In this document: positions 60,431 through 64,000 of the stretch, piece after piece
Layout of the letters: every line of letters starts with the position of its first letter
Numbering within the stretch: the first letter of the stretch is position 1
Assembly (NCBI RefSeq): GCF_028554725.1
Contig: NC_071670.1
Coordinates: 7,244,501 to 7,308,500 of the forward strand
Length of the DNA stretch: 64,000 bases
Origin: Zeugodacus cucurbitae
Lineage: Eukaryota; Arthropoda; Insecta; Diptera; Tephritidae
Reading direction: 5' to 3'
Notes under the pieces: generated by a model
Databases searched by the model: none
What the model was told of the DNA's origin: nothing
Seen by the model: only the letters and a program-made list of their open reading frames with translations
Made by a program: the position numbers and the translations under genes

Positions 60431-62420
60431 GGATATTTTGAATTTTGAAAATTAATTTTTTGAAAAATTAAAATCTTTAGAAAAAATGATTTCAAAAATA
60501 ATTAAAATAATAAATTTTTATAGAAAATTTTAGTGTATGAAAAAATATAATTTATGTTAAATTTTTTTAATAATGAAAACTGATTTATATAGATAATTTT
60601 TGAAAATTTTTAAAAACTGATATCTTGAGAAAATATTAAAAAAAATATTTAAAAAAAAAAATTAAGGAAAAAATGTAATGAAATTTTAATAAAAAAAAGT
60701 TTATTTGAAAAATTTTATTTCATTATTTTTTGATATATTTTTATAGAAAACTTTTTTGAAAAAAATATTTAGAAAAAATTCTAAAAAAAATTTTGTTTAT
60801 ATAATTTTCAAAAAAATTATGCAGAAAAAAATGTTTTAAAAAATTATATAAGAAATATTATTAAGCCACAATTTTTTTTTGATATTAAATTGTTTGAAAA
60901 AAAATTAATTATTTTGAGTTATATACCATTTTTTTCAACTGTTTAAAAGATGTGAAAATAAAATTCTAATTTTCAAAAAAAAAAATATATTATAAAAAAA
61001 ACTTGTAAAAAAAATAAAAAAAAATACAAAAATAAAATTATAATTTTCAAAAAAACTTATATAAAAATTTAGAAAAATGAAATTATAATTTTCAAAAAAA
61101 ATTTATATTAAATATTCCAAAAAATTTAAATATTAAAAAAAATTTTAAAATCTCATACCTACATACATACATTTATATTTCCATCTAAAACCATCAAATT
61201 TTTTTAATTTTATGTACGCTAATTGGTCTGAGTTCATTTGAAAGGGTTCACTGCATTTAGAAATGCCTCTTCTGTCTTCCTTTCATACCCAAAATATGTT
61301 GTTAGGATTTTTTTATATGCTTCACAGTTGCCTAAACTTTATAGCTTCATTTTAGTGCTGTCTTAATCTTAAAATTTGAATTTTAATACAATAATTTGGT
61401 AATATTAATAGCAGCTGTCAAATTCCACTGAGCACAAGATAAAATTGAATGAAATGAAATTAAATTCCAAATAAAAGGTAATAGAGAAATTAAGAGATAC
61501 AATTTCTGATTATATAAAAAAATAACAAATCTATTACAAAAATAAAATAAAAAAGTACAAAAAAGTAAAAAATGAGAAAAAATATTAAAATTATATAAAA
61601 AAATTAATTTAAAAATGAACAAAAAAATTTTAATATATTCAAAATTCAAAAAATAAAATTAAGAAAAAAATAAAAAACATGTTTTCGAAATTAAAATAAA
61701 ATTAAATTAAATAAAGGAATAAAAATATAAAAATTAATGAAATTTCACAAAATATTTTAAAATATTCAAAATTCCAATAAATACAAACAATTAAATTCAA
61801 TTAAAAAGATTTCTGAAAGAAATTTGAAATCTAATATTATCAAAATATATAAAAAAAACTTACATTAAAATAATGAAATGAAAATTAAAAAAATGCAAAA
61901 TATTCAAAATTCCAAAAAAAAAATAAATTCAATAAATAATATCTAAAAAAGTTTAAATATTTTTAATACTTTCAAAATTAAATAAAAAACATTAATTTAA
62001 AAAATATTAATTTTCATTTATTTTTCAAATTTCCTAATTTTTTTAATATTTAAAATATATTTTTCTTTTTTTTAAATAATTTTCTTTTATATTTTCTTAA
62101 AATTATTCAAAATTTTAAATTTTTTAAAATAAAATTATCACGAAATGTCAAAGAAACCAATATGAACATCGAAAAATTTGATTTTTTAAAAATATACAAA
62201 AAATATAAAAAAAAATTTAAAAAAATTGAAAATTAAAAAAATATTATTTTCGAACATAAAAAATTAATTTTTCTCCATATAAATTTTTTTTAAAGGGTTG
62301 AAAGAGATGCAATAAAAATTATGCTAAACTAACATAAGATAAATGAAGCAATAAAATTTCTATGAATTCCCAAAAAATTACCATATCGAACAAAAATATC
62401 TTACTTTTCATTTAAGCAAC
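60431..62420. other. A/T-rich low-complexity desert 4
   Basis: Near-pure A/T sequence, with a short complex stretch at about 61140-61440. No gene. Confidence 0.6.
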
Positions 62421-63500
62421 CCACTAGCCTTCAATCGATGCCTCACTTCAGCATAAAATTTTCCTGAGAAACACCCCTTCTCAGCTCAATTTAGTCACTT
62501 TAATTCAACCAATTAATTTCAGCGTGCACCAAAAGGGTTTCCTTTCTCCACCAATTAAGACGCGGCTCTCACATTAAAGCGCGTAGAAATGCAAATTTTC
62601 CACGTTTCAATTAGATAAAACATGCGTTAACCAAATTTTTACAACCAAAAAAATAATATTTATGCGCATTTCAACCACTGGTGAACATAAAAAAATATTT
62701 CATTTGCGTCGCAGCAAGTGAGCCAGCGGACATTTAAATTAATTAATTAAAATTAATATGCTATGAAATTTCGGTTGCTGCTGCTGACGAGCGAGCAATA
62801 AATCAACGCCTAATTAAGAGCGCAAACAAAAGGCGGGGGAAGACAGGCAACAACAACAATAGAAGAGAGCATGAAAATAACAACAAAAAATGTTAGTTAG
62901 CTATCAACAACTCATCAGCACATCAAACGGTGGCAGCGTTAGGCTTTCTAATCTTATCTCGTGCGCTGAGTACCCCCGCTTGGTACCTGCTGTGTCGCAG
63001 CGACTCAAGCGGCAACATGCACCTGCGCGCCGCTCGGCATTCATTTTTATTTGCGGCCGTTTGTAAAGTTTTATCATTGCTGAGTTGCTGTTATTGTTGA
63101 TAGCCGGAAGTTGCGTTTAAACGCTGCTAATTGCCAGCTAAATATGGTGAGAAATTAAATGAGCAAAACGGCAAATAATAATAAAAATAACAATAGCCAA
63201 CCATAGTTTGGAAATTTTTAATTGAAAAAAAGAAGAAAAAAAACTTAATTTTGTTGTACAAAAATGCCACTTGCTCGTCTACATTTGTATGTATGTATGT
63301 GCGCAGTTAGTTGAAGCGGGAAACTGAAATTGTTTGGCGTACCTTAAATGGCTTGGCAAAGCATAAATGCCGACAAACGCCAACGCCAATCGCTTCTATC
63401 GCTAATACAAACAGTTATAATACGAACAACAACACGCTATGTTGGCATAGGCATAGTTAGAGTTGGCAACAAAGCGATTTGAGTTGAATAAAATATGTTC
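62421..63500. other. Mixed-composition island in intron 1
   Basis: Balanced composition, CAA tract near 62849-62860 and a TATG run near 63287-63300. Candidate regulatory island only by composition. Confidence 0.3.
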
Positions 63501-64000
63501 AAATTCGAAGAAAATTATAAAATTATGTAAAAATAAGTAAAAAAAAAATATTTAAAAAATTAAAAAAAAATTTCAAAAAAAAATTTCAAAAATAAAATTT
63601 ATAAAAAAATTAAAATTTATTAAAAAAAAAAAAAAATTCCGAAAAAATTAAAAAAAAAATTAATTGATAAATTTTTTTTTAATTTTAAGTTTTTTGGATT
63701 TTTTTAATCCAAAATGTTATATTTTTTTTAATTAATGAAATGAATAATATTTAATTTTCAAATATATTTTATTCCCCCACCAAACCATTTCCCACAACAC
63801 TATATACAGTGTAACCACTGATCCACGTTCCTCCCTTGTCATCGCTGATATCTCGTTGACGTTGATTTAATGACGTTGTTAACAAAATTGTTGCAACAAA
63901 TGCCATGCATAAATAAATAAATAAAACGAGGAAAATTTCATAGAAAATTTTCACAAATTAACATCTCCAAAGCCGCTCAGGCGTGCAGCGACTTTGCTCC
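63501..64000. other. A-rich desert 5 and right edge
   Basis: 63520-63760 is A- then T-rich low complexity, again switching from A-rich to T-rich near 63660-63680. 63770-64000 is more balanced, without a recognised feature. Confidence 0.5.

Larger units (their letters stand above)
35743..64000 (+). other. bi: bi intron 1 (open at the right edge)
   Basis: No continuation of the T-box was found in any frame to the end of the window, so the intron is at least 28.2 kb. That is plausible for bi, whose Drosophila locus is tens of kilobases with large introns full of enhancers. All open frames in this interval are short or low-complexity. Subregions are listed separately. Confidence 0.75.

Noticed and set aside
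1..64000. tRNA or rRNA genes
   Set aside because: I looked for GGTTCRAATCC-type B boxes with paired arms and found only isolated partial words (for example near 43684 and 56773).
35743..64000. A second T-box exon of bi
   Set aside because: No frame shows the expected continuation after ITKSG(R); the remaining exons are inferred to lie beyond the window.

Overview
The window looks like non-coding DNA from a higher fly, probably a tephritid fruit fly such as Bactrocera, Zeugodacus, Ceratitis or Rhagoletis. The evidence is: a T-box gene with very insect-like poly-Ala, poly-Gln and poly-Asn tracts; pervasive CAA/TTG microsatellites; very AT-rich intergenic DNA; and a mariner relative with DD41D catalytic spacing (the rosa group, first described in Ceratitis). 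Genus is inferred, not proven. I recognise one host protein-coding gene: bifid/optomotor-blind (bi/omb, Tbx2/3 class). Only its first coding exon (34598-35742, + strand) is inside. It starts at MRYDVQELL and ends in the first 30 residues of the T-box, at a GTAAGT donor.

Layout. 1-31.5 kb is the distal upstream region. It holds four or five clusters of a 19-bp palindrome, ACTCCGAAWWWTTCGGAGT (5.9-14.7 kb), a 284-bp piggyBac-like MITE (12088-12371), and a two-copy 1.7-kb direct duplication with a broken rosa-type mariner exactly at its junction (17041-21451). It also holds a decayed pogo-like element (21299-22057) and a GC-richer block at about 22.8-26.3 kb. 31.6-33.0 kb is a GC-richer, CpG-rich promoter-proximal stretch. 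About 33.0-34597 behaves like a long AT-rich 5' leader that is poor in ATG; its last ATG is a start-stop uORF overlapping the bi start codon. 35743-64000 is intron 1 and runs off the window. I found no second T-box exon. Within the intron, extremely A-rich deserts (41.4-43.3, 45.4-46.9, 58.2-59.3, 60.4-62.4, 63.5-63.8 kb) alternate with islands of mixed composition that contain CAA/TTG tracts. The islands are the natural enhancer candidates.

How it works together. bi encodes a T-box transcription factor used in wing, optic lobe and abdominal patterning in Drosophila. In Drosophila the locus is large and dominated by cis-regulation, which fits a 64-kb window containing one exon. The non-coding DNA here contains many independent, diverged tandem arrays, mostly with 100-200 bp units. 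In several of them one short motif stays conserved while the rest of the unit drifts. The palindrome arrays are the clearest case and the best candidate for something undescribed. A cluster of CACTTAA sites, a TTGCAAG cluster and the rosa-bounded duplication are secondary leads.
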